Of a stretch of 64,000 nt of DNA, positions 37,923 through 46,291 are shown in pieces; within the stretch, counting starts at the first letter, position 1; each line of letters starts with the position of its first letter. The stretch is from assembly GCA_902762325.1 (NCBI GenBank), contig CACWNV010000008.1, forward strand, positions 110,173 to 174,172, given 5' to 3'. The position numbers and the translations under genes are program-made. The notes beneath the pieces are model-generated. The model ran no database searches and was not told where the DNA came from. It worked only from the letters and a program-made list of their open reading frames with translations. Source of the DNA: an uncultured Prevotellaceae bacterium. GTDB lineage: Bacteria > Bacteroidota > Bacteroidia > Bacteroidales > Bacteroidaceae.

Positions 37923-38921
37923 GTGAAATATAATTCAAACGACATATTGAAAATAGGTTTGTCACTGTTGCTTGGCGGTGGGATCCTCTATTGGATGTAT
38001 CGTGATTTCGATTTTCAGCAGGTGAAGCAGGTCATGTTACACGAAATGAACTGGCTGTGGATGCTGCTGTCTTTCCCCTTTGGCATACTGGCACAGGCAT
38101 TTCGCGGGTGGAGATGGCGGCAGACACTTGAGCCGATTGGAGAGCGCCCTCGCAATTCGACGCTTGTTAATTCCATCTTCCTGTCGTATGCCGTCAGCCT
38201 GATCGTACCGCGCATCGGTGAGTTTGCCCGATGTGGAGTGCTGAAACGGTACGACGACGTCTCTTTTCCCAAGGCATTGGGCACAGTGGTGACCGAGCGA
38301 GCCATTGATTCAGTCCTCGTGATGATTATTGCCGCATTGACCTTTGTGTTCCAGTTTCCCGTCTTTATCACCTTCTTTGATGAGACAGGGACCAGCTTTG
38401 AAGGTATCTTCAACCGCTTTACCGCTGCCGGATGGCTGGTGACGGCGATTTGTGGAGTTGCCGCTATCAGTCTCGTCGTAGTGCTGTTGCTGAAGCTCTC
38501 TATATATAAAAAGGTGAAAGAGATGATGCAAGGCATCTGGCAGGGCATCGTATCATTAAAGGATGTTGAGAATATTCCACGGTTTATCTTCTTTACCCTT
38601 GCCATCTGGGCGAGCTATTTCCTGCACTATTATCTGACATTCTTTTGCTTCGATGCAACAAAAGGGTTGGGTATGTCGTGTGCTCTCGTGACATTCATTG
38701 TCGGTAGTATTGCCGTGATAGTGCCAACTCCCAACGGTGCTGGCTCCTGGCATTTCGCCGTGAAGACCATGCTGATTCTTTATGGAGTGGGTGCCAATGA
38801 TGCATTAAACTTCGTACTTATAGTCCATTCAGTTCAGACTCTGCTTGTGGTCCTGCTGGGTATCTATGCCTGGCTGTCATTGAGTTTCACTACGAAGAGG
38901 ACGGAAAGGCTCGATGGATGA
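37923..38921 (+). CDS. Flippase-like/LPG-synthase-type multipass membrane protein (UPF0104)
   Basis: Seen: 332 residues, six to eight hydrophobic helices, with the family motif region IFLSYAVSLIVPRIGEFARCGVLKRYDDVSFPKALGTVVTER split across ~75-120, and the C-terminal VPTPNGAGSWHFAVKTMLILYGV. Known: PF03706 members are the membrane half of lysyl-phosphatidylglycerol synthase, or stand-alone proteins thought to move lipids or polyprenyl sugars. There is no aminoacyl-transferase domain here, so lysinylation is not implied. The start is GTG, since no ATG is in frame between the promoter and the first helix. pepD begins 54 nt downstream and may share the transcript. Confidence 0.85.
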   Translation: MKYNSNDILKIGLSLLLGGGILYWMYRDFDFQQVKQVMLHEMNWLWMLLSFPFGILAQAFRGWRWRQTLEPIGERPRNSTLVNSIFLSYAVSLIVPRIGEFARCGVLKRYDDVSFPKALGTVVTERAIDSVLVMIIAALTFVFQFPVFITFFDETGTSFEGIFNRFTAAGWLVTAICGVAAISLVVVLLLKLSIYKKVKEMMQGIWQGIVSLKDVENIPRFIFFTLAIWASYFLHYYLTFFCFDATKGLGMSCALVTFIVGSIAVIVPTPNGAGSWHFAVKTMLILYGVGANDALNFVLIVHSVQTLLVVLLGIYAWLSLSFTTKRTERLDG

Positions 38922-38975
38922 CGATCTTTTGAAATAAGAAACAAATAAATATACTAACCTCTTAAAGACACAATT

Positions 38976-40433
38976 ATGAATGAAATTTGCAATCTTAACC
39001 CGCAATGCATCTGGAAAAACTTTTATGCATTGACGCAAGTACCTCGTCCAAGTGGACATCTTGAGAAAGTACAGCAGTTCTTGCTCGACTTTGCCAAGCA
39101 GGCTGGCGTGGATGCTTTCATAGATGAAGGACGTAACGTGGTGATGCGCAAACCGGCGGTGGCTGGCATGGAAAACCGTAAAGGAGTAATCCTGCAGGCA
39201 CACATGGACATGGTGCCTCAGAAGACACCTGAGTCTACCCATAACTTTGAGACCGATCCAATCCAGCCTTGGATAGATGGTGAATGGGTGAAGGCAAAGG
39301 GTACAACGCTCGGTGCTGATAATGGCTTGGGCGTGGCTGCTATTATGGCGGTGATGGAAGACAAGAGCCTGAAACATGGACCCATAGAGGCTGTGATTAC
39401 AGCTGATGAAGAAACAGGTATGTTTGGTGCCAACGACCTGCCTGAGAATATGTTGACAGGAGACATCCTGCTCAATCTCGATTCTGAACACTGGGGTAAA
39501 TTTGTGATTGGATCAGCTGGTGGAATTGATGTCACAGCCACCCTTGAATATAAAGAGGTGGAAACCGATGTTGAAGATGTTGCCCTCAAGGTGACATTGA
39601 AAGGACTTCGCGGTGGACACAGCGGTCTTGAGATTCATGAAGGACGTGCTAATGCTAACAAGCTGATGGTTCGTTTCGTTCGTGAGGCCATTGAAGAGTG
39701 TGAGGCACGGCTTGCCAGCTGGCATGGCGGTAACATGCGCAATGCTATTCCATTTAAGGCAGAAGTGGTGCTCACTTTGCCAAAAGACAACGTCGAGATG
39801 GTGAAGGATCTGGTTGCCGACTGGAAAGAAGACTTCATTGACGAGTTCAAAGGCATAGAGAATGGTATCGAATTCTTCGCTGAGGAAGTGGAAACCCCGA
39901 AGATGGAGGTTCCGGAGGAAATACAGGACAACCTCATCAATGCCATTTATGGCTGTCATGACGGTGTTCTTCGCATGATACCATCCTATCCCGAAGTTGT
40001 TGAGACAAGTAGCAACCTGGCAATCATTGACATCGAGGGCGGCAGCGCTGTCCTGAGAGTATTGGCTCGTTCCAGTCGTGAGGACATGAAAGATTACATT
40101 GTCAAGACGCTGGAAAGCTGCTTCAACATGGCAGGCATGAAAGTGGAGACAGATGGAAGCTACGGCGGATGGGATCCGAATCCTGATTCTGAAATCCTTC
40201 ATCTCCTGCTGAAAGTCTACAAGGAACTGAATGGAACAGACGGTATCATCCAAGTTGACCATGCCGGACTGGAGTGCTCTGTCATCCTTGGCAAGTATCC
40301 GCATCTGGATGTTGTTTCACTCGGTCCCACGATGAAGAGCCCGCACACCACGATGGAGCGTGCATTGATTGCTACAGTTGAACCCTTCTGGGCACTGCTC
40401 AAGAAGACACTTGAAGAGATTCCTGTCAAATAA
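38976..40433 (+). CDS. pepD: Cytosolic aminoacyl-histidine dipeptidase (PepD)
   Basis: Zinc-dependent M20-family dipeptidase with broad Xaa-His and related dipeptide activity. Seen: 485 residues, typical length. Metal ligands and catalysis: VILQAHMDMVPQ (His and Asp), GTTLGADNGLGVAA (bridging Asp), ITADEETGMFGA (catalytic Glu and ligand), LLNLDSEHWGKFVIGSAGG, and the C-terminal MKSPHTTMERA (His). The lid/dimer domain includes LRGGHSGLEIHEGRAN. No signal peptide, so cytoplasmic. Known: asaccharolytic and rumen Prevotella are active peptide users, and such dipeptidases finish peptide degradation. A strong terminator follows. Confidence 0.96.
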   Translation: MNEICNLNPQCIWKNFYALTQVPRPSGHLEKVQQFLLDFAKQAGVDAFIDEGRNVVMRKPAVAGMENRKGVILQAHMDMVPQKTPESTHNFETDPIQPWIDGEWVKAKGTTLGADNGLGVAAIMAVMEDKSLKHGPIEAVITADEETGMFGANDLPENMLTGDILLNLDSEHWGKFVIGSAGGIDVTATLEYKEVETDVEDVALKVTLKGLRGGHSGLEIHEGRANANKLMVRFVREAIEECEARLASWHGGNMRNAIPFKAEVVLTLPKDNVEMVKDLVADWKEDFIDEFKGIENGIEFFAEEVETPKMEVPEEIQDNLINAIYGCHDGVLRMIPSYPEVVETSSNLAIIDIEGGSAVLRVLARSSREDMKDYIVKTLESCFNMAGMKVETDGSYGGWDPNPDSEILHLLLKVYKELNGTDGIIQVDHAGLECSVILGKYPHLDVVSLGPTMKSPHTTMERALIATVEPFWALLKKTLEEIPVK

Positions 40434-40460
40434 GAATTTGATTCAAAGGATAATGATTTT

Positions 40461-40498
40461 GCCCTGCATTTGTCTCATGACAGATGCAGGGCTGTTTC
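40461..40498 (+). terminator. pepD terminator
   Basis: GCCCTGCATTTGTC (40461-40474) pairs with GACAGATGCAGGGC (40479-40492) around a 4-nt loop with one mismatch, followed by TGTTTCTTTTCT. Confidence 0.85.
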
Positions 40499-40585
40499 TT
40501 TTCTGATGGACTTATGATTTGTTGCTTATAGCTTATCATATTATAAATAAGGTTAGCAGATGTCACGTTTTTCATGAAAAAGACT

Positions 40586-40593
40586 TATCTTTG
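40586..40593 (+). promoter_or_regulatory. Metallophosphoesterase gene promoter -7 box
   Basis: TATCTTTG, 28 nt before the ATG at 40622. Between them lies a 4-codon ORF (40611-40625) whose stop overlaps the main start as ATGA. Confidence 0.55.
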
Positions 40594-40621
40594 CACCCGA
40601 AACTCAAATAATGGTGAATAG

Positions 40622-42238
40622 ATGAAACTGAATGTACGATTGCTTATGACAGGACTGCTGGTACAGCTGGCAGTATCGTTAGTAGCCCAAAACCGTCTGT
40701 TTGTTATCAGTGACCCGCATGTAATCAGTCCGGAACTCGTTGCAGACAAAGAGGCCTTTGCCAAGGAACAAGCAACAAGCATAAAGATGACAGATAAGAG
40801 TTGCGAGCTGATGCAGGCATTGGTGGACACAATCTTACAGCAGCGCCCTGATGCCGTGTTGATTCCCGGTGATCTGACCATGCAAGGTGCACGTGCCAGT
40901 CATCTTACGGTGCAAGGTTATCTGAAACAGTTGAGAGAGGCAGGCATTAAGGTGTATGTCATCCCCGGCAATCATGATGTAAACAACAGAAATGCAGTGC
41001 GCTATGATGGAGCGTCAACGACTTCTGTTCCTTCTGTGACCAGCGAAGAGTTTGCAGCAATCTATTCCGATATGGGTTATGGTGAGGATGTTGAGCGTGA
41101 TGCAGCCTCGCTGAGCTATTCCTGTGAGCCGATAGAAGGACTTTATCTTATAGCAATAGACGATAACAATACGATAGCAAGAGATACAAAACCGACTGCC
41201 TCAACGAACGGAATACCGGCTTCAACAGAAGAGTGGGTGTGGCAGCAGGCTGCTAAGGCGCAAGCAGAGGGCAAGCAGGTGATTGCCATGATGCACCATC
41301 AGCTGGTTGAGCATTTCGACAAACAGTCTAAAGTAGTTGTCGAAGCAGCCGTCGACAAGGCATCAGTCTTGCGTGATGCATTCATCAGTCATGGCATCCG
41401 TCTCGTTCTGACGGGGCACATGCATCTGTCAAATGTCACGACATATAAGAATGCGGAGATGGCCGACTCGCTTGTGGAAATCACCACAGGTGCCCCGATT
41501 GTCTATCCCTGCCATTATCGGATGATAGATGTGTCGCCAGACAGAAGCGAGTTCAAAGTCACTACTGGTAAACTGAGCAACATCTCTGGCTATGATGGAG
41601 ATTTCCAGGATTATGCCCGTGAACGCATATTGGCGAGCTCAAAGGGAACATTCGAGAGCCTTATCCGTCGTCACTGGTCTCGTATCAGTAAAAAGATGGA
41701 GAATTATGTGGATTACTTCGAGGGCAGGAATTTCACCCAGGAATACACCAGTGAATTTCTGTATGGCATTATGAAAGGAACTTTCGATCGTGCCGAGTTG
41801 TTCATCCTGGAAGGAAATGAAGGTCAGGCGGGTGCAGCGGATGTGATTTACGACTCGCTCGTGGTCTGCCTTGATACCGTAATAGACAGTCTGATGCCAG
41901 GAAGGGATAGCTTTTCAACAGCTATCATAAAGGCAGGAATCATTTACATGGCTGAAGAGAATGCAGGTGATGTGTTCCGTAGTGTCCTGACCGACTGCAC
42001 CAACTATGGAACCGATGCAGCCAATGTGACCGATGATCTTAGCCCGCGAATCGTCTTGCCAAGCAGCTATGTCCCTTCAGGAATACGTTCGGTAAGCGGT
42101 AATCAGTCGTCAACACGTCCTCGGATTTTCACCGCTGATGGCAGGGAAATAAGTGGTTCAACCAGTCTTTCTTCATTGCCGACAGGTTTTTATGTGATAA
42201 AAGAGGGTACAAAAAGCAAGAAATTTATCGTGAATTGA
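40622..42238 (+). CDS. Secreted calcineurin-like metallophosphoesterase with T9SS type A sorting tail
   Basis: Seen: 538 residues with a signal peptide (~1-22, ending SLVAQ). The metal-binding motifs of the family are in order: FVISDPHV (D-x-H), LIPGDLTMQG (GD), VIPGNHDVNN (GNHD), IAMMHHQLVEH and LVLTGHMHLSN (GHxH). A C-terminal sorting domain spans ~460-538 (PRIFTADGREISGSTSLSSL, then PTGFYVIKEG and a basic end), the usual A-type pattern. Known: such domains direct export across the outer membrane through the Por system. Inferred: an extracellular or surface phosphoesterase; substrate unknown. It has its own promoter, between the pepD terminator and the corA promoter. Confidence 0.9.
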   Translation: MKLNVRLLMTGLLVQLAVSLVAQNRLFVISDPHVISPELVADKEAFAKEQATSIKMTDKSCELMQALVDTILQQRPDAVLIPGDLTMQGARASHLTVQGYLKQLREAGIKVYVIPGNHDVNNRNAVRYDGASTTSVPSVTSEEFAAIYSDMGYGEDVERDAASLSYSCEPIEGLYLIAIDDNNTIARDTKPTASTNGIPASTEEWVWQQAAKAQAEGKQVIAMMHHQLVEHFDKQSKVVVEAAVDKASVLRDAFISHGIRLVLTGHMHLSNVTTYKNAEMADSLVEITTGAPIVYPCHYRMIDVSPDRSEFKVTTGKLSNISGYDGDFQDYARERILASSKGTFESLIRRHWSRISKKMENYVDYFEGRNFTQEYTSEFLYGIMKGTFDRAELFILEGNEGQAGAADVIYDSLVVCLDTVIDSLMPGRDSFSTAIIKAGIIYMAEENAGDVFRSVLTDCTNYGTDAANVTDDLSPRIVLPSSYVPSGIRSVSGNQSSTRPRIFTADGREISGSTSLSSLPTGFYVIKEGTKSKKFIVN

Positions 42239-42249
42239 ATTTTTTTTCT

Positions 42250-42257
42250 TAACTTTG
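42250..42257 (+). promoter_or_regulatory. corA promoter -7 box
   Basis: TAACTTTG, a full match to TAnnTTTG, only 12 nt past the upstream stop codon. Transcription would start near 42264, giving a ~130-nt leader. Confidence 0.65.
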
Positions 42258-42287
42258 CACTCGCAAAATAGAAATTATTAAATAATT

Positions 42288-42329
42288 ATGGACGATTATC
42301 ACGCGGAAACATTTAGTTATTTAGCGTGA
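42288..42329 (+). CDS. Candidate 13-codon leader peptide of corA
   Basis: ATG at 42288, stop TGA at 42327-42329, peptide MDDYHAETFSYLA. It lies ~24 nt inside the predicted transcript, and the A/T-rich run before the ATG is a good start context for this phylum. Its codons cover segment 1 (42299-42304) and its stop lies within segment 2 of the alternating hairpins described in the next entry. Two Asp codons follow the start and a Glu is at position 7. Known for other bacteria: acidic or proline runs near the N-terminus destabilise ribosomes at low Mg2+, as in MgtL-type leaders. That this peptide is translated is inference. Confidence 0.5.
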   Translation: MDDYHAETFSYLA

Positions 42330-42391
42330 GGATTTTGCAAGCGCTAATCCTCATGCGGACTATCATGTTGCTTTCAAGCATGGAGGATTAG
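42299..42391 (+). promoter_or_regulatory. Four-segment alternating hairpin (translational attenuator-like) in the corA leader
   Basis: Seen: segment 1 (42299-42304, TCACGC) pairs with part of 2 (42324-42329, GCGTGA). Segment 2 (42324-42334) pairs with 3 (42346-42356), 11 bp including one G-U, with an 11-nt loop. Segment 3 (42344-42356) pairs with 4 (42378-42391), 13 bp with one bulged G. Segment 4 contains GGAGG (42382-42386), 8 nt before the corA ATG. So 2:3 and 3:4 exclude each other, as do 1:2 and 2:3, and 3:4 hides the ribosome site. Inferred: the position of the ribosome on the leader peptide decides whether corA is translated. Confidence 0.65.
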
Positions 42392-42394
42392 AGA

Positions 42395-43321
42395 ATGAGA
42401 ACGTACTGGAACACAAATGGTAAACTTAGCCACCTGACGGAGTGGCAGCCAAATTGTTGGATACAGGTGACGTGTCCGACAGAAGACGACCAGCGCATGC
42501 TGGAAGAGAAATTCAATATTCCCGATTATTTCCTATCAGACATCAGCGATACCGATGAGCGTGCCCGTTATGAGTATGACGACGGATGGATGCTCATCAT
42601 CCTTCGTATTCCCTATGTGAAGGAGATAAGGTCACGTACGCCCTATACCACGATTCCGTTGGGTATTATCCACAAGCGGGACGTGACGATTACGGTCTGT
42701 TACTATGAGACAAACATGATGATCGACTTTGTGAGCTACCAGCAAAAGAGAGGAGAAGGATTCATCGACTATGTCGACCTGATATTCAGACTGTTCCTGT
42801 CATCTGCCGTCTGGTATCTTAAACGACTCAAACAGATTAACACGCTGATAGAGAAGGCAAAGCATAATCTTGATCATGGCGTGAACAATGAGTCGCTTAT
42901 CGGGTTGTCTCGCCTGCAAGACTCTCTCACCTATTTTAATACCTCAATCCGCGGTAATGAGAACCTCCTACAGAAACTGAAGTTCAAACTGCAAGTAGAC
43001 GAACTGGATGCTGACCTCATCGAAGACGTGAACATCGAGATGTCGCAGGCAAAGGAGACGACTGGTATTTATTCTGACATTTTGGAATCGACGATGGATA
43101 CTTATTCAAGCATCATCAACAATAACATGAATACGGTGATGCGTACCCTTACCTCTGTAAGTATCATTATGATGTTCCCCACACTGATAGCTTCTTTGTT
43201 CGGAATGAACCTTGTCAATGGTATGGAGAACAGTCGTTTTGGATTCTTTATAGCCCTTGTCATTTCCATCATAGTGTCGGGCCTTTCCTGGAGCCTTCTC
43301 CGATATAAACGATTAGTGTAA
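42395..43321 (+). CDS. corA: CorA-family magnesium/divalent cation transporter
   Basis: Pentameric inner-membrane Mg2+ (or Co2+/Ni2+) channel. Seen: 308 residues. The N-terminal cytosolic alpha/beta domain has FNIPDYFLSDISDTDERARYE split over ~40-60 and MLIILRIPY. A long stalk helix is rich in Leu/Glu. Two C-terminal membrane helices have the signature GMN between them (TLIASLFGMNLVNGMENSRF), and the end is basic (LLRYKRLV). Length matches the family. It starts with ATG at 42395 preceded by GGAGG, unusual in this phylum and placed within a hairpin. Its ~130-nt leader with a peptide ORF suggests regulated translation. A terminator follows, so it is monocistronic. Confidence 0.93.
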   Translation: MRTYWNTNGKLSHLTEWQPNCWIQVTCPTEDDQRMLEEKFNIPDYFLSDISDTDERARYEYDDGWMLIILRIPYVKEIRSRTPYTTIPLGIIHKRDVTITVCYYETNMMIDFVSYQQKRGEGFIDYVDLIFRLFLSSAVWYLKRLKQINTLIEKAKHNLDHGVNNESLIGLSRLQDSLTYFNTSIRGNENLLQKLKFKLQVDELDADLIEDVNIEMSQAKETTGIYSDILESTMDTYSSIINNNMNTVMRTLTSVSIIMMFPTLIASLFGMNLVNGMENSRFGFFIALVISIIVSGLSWSLLRYKRLV

Positions 43322-43335
43322 AAAACATGACAGAT

Positions 43336-43367
43336 AAAAAGCATCTTCCCAAAGGAGATGCTTTTTT
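43336..43367 (+). terminator. corA terminator
   Basis: AAAGCATCT (43338-43346) pairs with AGATGCTTT (43356-43364), followed by TTT; A-rich on the other side, so possibly bidirectional. Confidence 0.85.
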
Positions 43368-43463
43368 GATTGATGGAGTAGTGCCCATGAATGTGAAATA
43401 CAAAAAAATCAATTAGACTTCAAAAAAAATTAATAAAAGTTAGGACAATTCATTTTTTTTATT

Positions 43464-43471
43464 TAAGTTTG
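43464..43471 (+). promoter_or_regulatory. DUF349 gene promoter -7 box
   Basis: TAAGTTTG, a TAnnTTTG match, 47 nt upstream of the ATG at 43519. Confidence 0.5.
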
Positions 43472-43518
43472 CACATTATTAATGTTGAAAAGTATTTCGA
43501 ATCATAAAAATAAATGTA

Positions 43519-45318
43519 ATGATGGACTCTCAAGACAATGTCCTGGAGCAGGGACAAGAAGTAACAAACGTAGAAGAAACAGTTGTAGATAACGTGACAG
43601 CTAAGGTGTATAACACCATGGAAGATGTGTTGGAGCGTATCAAGGAAATAGCTCATGGCGATGAAAATCCTGTAAAGGAGGAAATCGACCATCTGAAAAC
43701 CACCTTCTACAAGCTTCACATCGCCGAGCGCGAAGCACAGCAGAAAGAATATCTCGATGCCGGTGGTGACCCCGAGAAGTATCAAATGCGTCCTAGTGAG
43801 ATTGAAGAGGCTTTCAAGGCTGAAATGAATATCATTAAGGAAAAGCGTGCGAAACTATTTCAGGAGCAAGAGTCTGAGAAACAGGAGAACCTGAAAAAGA
43901 AACTCGACATCATAGAGAAGATCAAGTCGATGGCCACATCACCTGATGAGGCGAACAGGTCTTTCCAGCAGTTTAAGCAGTTGCAGCAGCAGTGGCGTGA
44001 GATTAAAGCCGTACCAGCTGAAAAGGCCAGTGAACTGTGGCGTAACTATCAGTTGTATGTAGAGCAGTTCTACGATTTGCTGAAGTTGAACAGTGAGGCT
44101 CGTGAATACGATTTCCGTAAGAACCTGGAGTTGAAGACCAAGCTCTGTGAGGCAGCTGAGAAACTTGCTGATGAGCCAGACGTAATCAGTGCTTTCCATC
44201 AGTTACAGGAACTGCATCAGCAGTATCGTGAGATAGGTCCTGTCGCAAAAGATCTCCGTGAGCAGATCTGGACTCGCTTCAAGGCAGCTTCGACAATTGT
44301 CAACAAACGTCATCAGCAGCATTTTGAAGGACTTCGTGCCCAGGAAGAAGAGAATCTGAGCAAGAAGACCGCTCTCTGTGAGAAGGTAGAAGCTATCGCT
44401 CAGGAAGAGAACAAGAATGCAAGTGACTGGGAAAAGCACACCAAGCAGATTATAGAGATTCAGAACGAGTGGAAGACCATCGGCTTTGCTCCGCAGAAGA
44501 TGAATGTCAAGATCTTTGAGCGCTTCCGTGCTGCCTGTGATGATTTCTTCGGTCGTAAGGCTGAATACTTCAAGACCATGAAGGAAAGGTTTGCCGAGAA
44601 CGCTGAGAAGAAGAGAGCTCTTGTTGAGAAGGCACAGGCTCTGCAGGATTCTACCGACTGGAAATCTACCAGTGACAAGCTCATTGCTTTGCAGAAGGAA
44701 TGGAAAACCATCGGTATGGTGCCGAAGAAACTGGGAGACCAGTTGTGGAATGACTTCCTTTCAGCTTGTAACAAGTTCTTTGAGGCTCGTAATGCAGCCA
44801 ATGCCGGGACACGTAACGAAGAGCGTGCCAATCTTGAAAGCAAGCGTAGTATTATTGCTCAGTTGAAAGATTTTGTTGAGAATGCAACCGATGATGTTCA
44901 GGAGAAGGTGCAGGAACTCGTTGAGCAGTACCAGCAGATTGGTCATGTACCCTATAAGGAGAAGGATAAACTCTATAAGGAATACCACGATGTGCTCGAC
45001 AAGTTGTATAAGGAACTGAATATTTCTACGGCTCGTCGCCGTCTCGATAGTTTCAAGAGCAACTTGAAGAATGTTGCCAAACGTGGTGAAGATGCCCTTG
45101 ACAATGAGCGCAGTCGTCTGATGCGTCGGTATGAGCAGCTCAAGCAGGAGATACAGACCTATGAAAACAACCTCGGATTCCTCAATGTTAGTTCGAAGAA
45201 AGGAAACAGTCTGATTGATGAAATGAACCGCAAGGTGCAGAAACTCAAAGATGACATGCAGCTTACTTTCGATAAGATTAAGGCTATTGATGCCGAGAAT
45301 ACTGAAGATGGAGAATAG
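43519..45318 (+). CDS. DUF349 repeat protein
   Basis: Function unknown. Seen: 599 residues, highly charged and helical, no signal or membrane segment, so cytoplasmic. At least five DUF349-type repeats, each ~75 residues, share a W/Y-K-x-I-G-x-V/A-P pattern: QQQWREIKAVPAEKASELW, HQQYREIGPVAKDLREQIW, QNEWKTIGFAPQKMNVKIF, QKEWKTIGMVPKKLGDQLW and VEQYQQIGHVPYKEKDKLY. The C-terminus is a coiled coil (RYEQLKQEIQTYENNLGFL). Known: single-repeat relatives exist in Proteobacteria and the multi-repeat form is conserved in Bacteroidota; the role is not established. Own promoter and a strong terminator, so a stand-alone unit. In-frame ATGs at 43519 and 43522. Confidence 0.9.
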   Translation: MMDSQDNVLEQGQEVTNVEETVVDNVTAKVYNTMEDVLERIKEIAHGDENPVKEEIDHLKTTFYKLHIAEREAQQKEYLDAGGDPEKYQMRPSEIEEAFKAEMNIIKEKRAKLFQEQESEKQENLKKKLDIIEKIKSMATSPDEANRSFQQFKQLQQQWREIKAVPAEKASELWRNYQLYVEQFYDLLKLNSEAREYDFRKNLELKTKLCEAAEKLADEPDVISAFHQLQELHQQYREIGPVAKDLREQIWTRFKAASTIVNKRHQQHFEGLRAQEEENLSKKTALCEKVEAIAQEENKNASDWEKHTKQIIEIQNEWKTIGFAPQKMNVKIFERFRAACDDFFGRKAEYFKTMKERFAENAEKKRALVEKAQALQDSTDWKSTSDKLIALQKEWKTIGMVPKKLGDQLWNDFLSACNKFFEARNAANAGTRNEERANLESKRSIIAQLKDFVENATDDVQEKVQELVEQYQQIGHVPYKEKDKLYKEYHDVLDKLYKELNISTARRRLDSFKSNLKNVAKRGEDALDNERSRLMRRYEQLKQEIQTYENNLGFLNVSSKKGNSLIDEMNRKVQKLKDDMQLTFDKIKAIDAENTEDGE

Positions 45319-45366
45319 GTCATTGCTCCTTGGAGAGTAGATAATCATAGTGTATGATATTTTGTT

Positions 45367-45416
45367 AGCCACAGATAAGGCGGATGTCAGAATGTCCGAT
45401 TTATCTGTGGCTTTTT
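45367..45416 (+). terminator. Terminator of the DUF349 gene
   Basis: AGCCACAGATAA (45367-45378) pairs perfectly with TTATCTGTGGCT (45401-45412), with a smaller GGAT/GTCC-type pairing inside the loop, then TTTTTC. Confidence 0.85.
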
Positions 45417-45429
45417 CGTCTCTTTTTGT

Positions 45430-45437
45430 TATCTTTG
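45430..45437 (+). promoter_or_regulatory. rsmA promoter -7 box
   Basis: TATCTTTG, 14 nt before the rsmA ATG at 45452. The in-frame extension upstream to 45350 runs through the preceding terminator and this box, so it is not coding. Confidence 0.6.
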
Positions 45438-45451
45438 CAAAAAACTCGAGT

Positions 45452-46291
45452 ATGAAGAAAGTCAGACCGAAAAAGAATTTAGGACAGCACTTCCTCTTAG
45501 ACCTTAATATTGCCCGTCGTATTGCTGATACGGTGGATGCTTGTCCTGACATCCCGGTGTTGGAGATCGGCCCAGGCATGGGAGTACTCACACAATACTT
45601 AGTAGAGAAGCCTCGTGAGGTGAAAGCTGTTGAAATCGACAAGGAGAGCGTGGTCTATCTGCATGACCATTTCCCCAAGCTACGGGATAATGTTATAGGC
45701 GAGGACTTCCTGCGAATGGACCTGTCCACTCTTTTCGAAGGTCGTCAGTTTGTGCTGACGGGCAATTATCCGTATGATATTTCTTCACAGATATTCTTCA
45801 AGATGCTTGACAACAGAGAACTGATTCCGTGCTGCACGGGAATGATCCAGCGCGAGGTCGCTTTGCGTATTGCCAGCGAACCAGGGACAAAGGCCTATGG
45901 AATCCTCTCAGTACTGATTCAGGCATGGTATGATGTGGAGTATCTGTTTACTGTTGACGAGAATGTGTTCAATCCTCCGCCAAAGGTGAAGAGTGCCGTT
46001 ATCAGAATGACACGTAATAAAGTGACATCGCTTGGATGTAATGAGGACCTCTTCAAACGGCTGGTAAAGACAGTCTTCAATCAACGGCGCAAGATGCTCC
46101 GCGTGTCTTTACGACAGTTGTTTCCAAAGGGGACTACTTCAGCATCGTTCTTTTCGCAGAATGTGATGACCTGTCGTCCCGAACAACTCTCTATACAAGA
46201 GTTTGTGGCGCTTACCAATATGGTTGAACAGGAAATGAAGAAAGTGACCCGGCAAGATCAATCAGAACAAACAATTGATGATGGAGAATAA
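45452..46291 (+). CDS. rsmA: 16S rRNA (A1518/A1519) dimethyltransferase RsmA/KsgA
   Basis: Dimethylates two adenines in helix 45 of 16S rRNA during 30S assembly. Seen: 279 residues from MKKVRPKKNLGQHFLLD, the family N-terminus. SAM-binding motif I VLEIGPGMGVLTQYL, acidic loop KAVEIDKESV, catalytic motif IV TGNYPYDISSQIFFKM (family consensus NLPYxIs/NYPY) and the C-terminal helical domain (VFNQRRKMLRVSLRQLF). Its last 14 nt overlap the next gene, so translation is coupled. Confidence 0.96.
   Translation: MKKVRPKKNLGQHFLLDLNIARRIADTVDACPDIPVLEIGPGMGVLTQYLVEKPREVKAVEIDKESVVYLHDHFPKLRDNVIGEDFLRMDLSTLFEGRQFVLTGNYPYDISSQIFFKMLDNRELIPCCTGMIQREVALRIASEPGTKAYGILSVLIQAWYDVEYLFTVDENVFNPPPKVKSAVIRMTRNKVTSLGCNEDLFKRLVKTVFNQRRKMLRVSLRQLFPKGTTSASFFSQNVMTCRPEQLSIQEFVALTNMVEQEMKKVTRQDQSEQTIDDGE

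Noticed and set aside
45350-45451. N-terminal extension of RsmA
   Set aside because: It covers the upstream terminator and the rsmA promoter; the family begins at MKKVRPKKNLGQHF.
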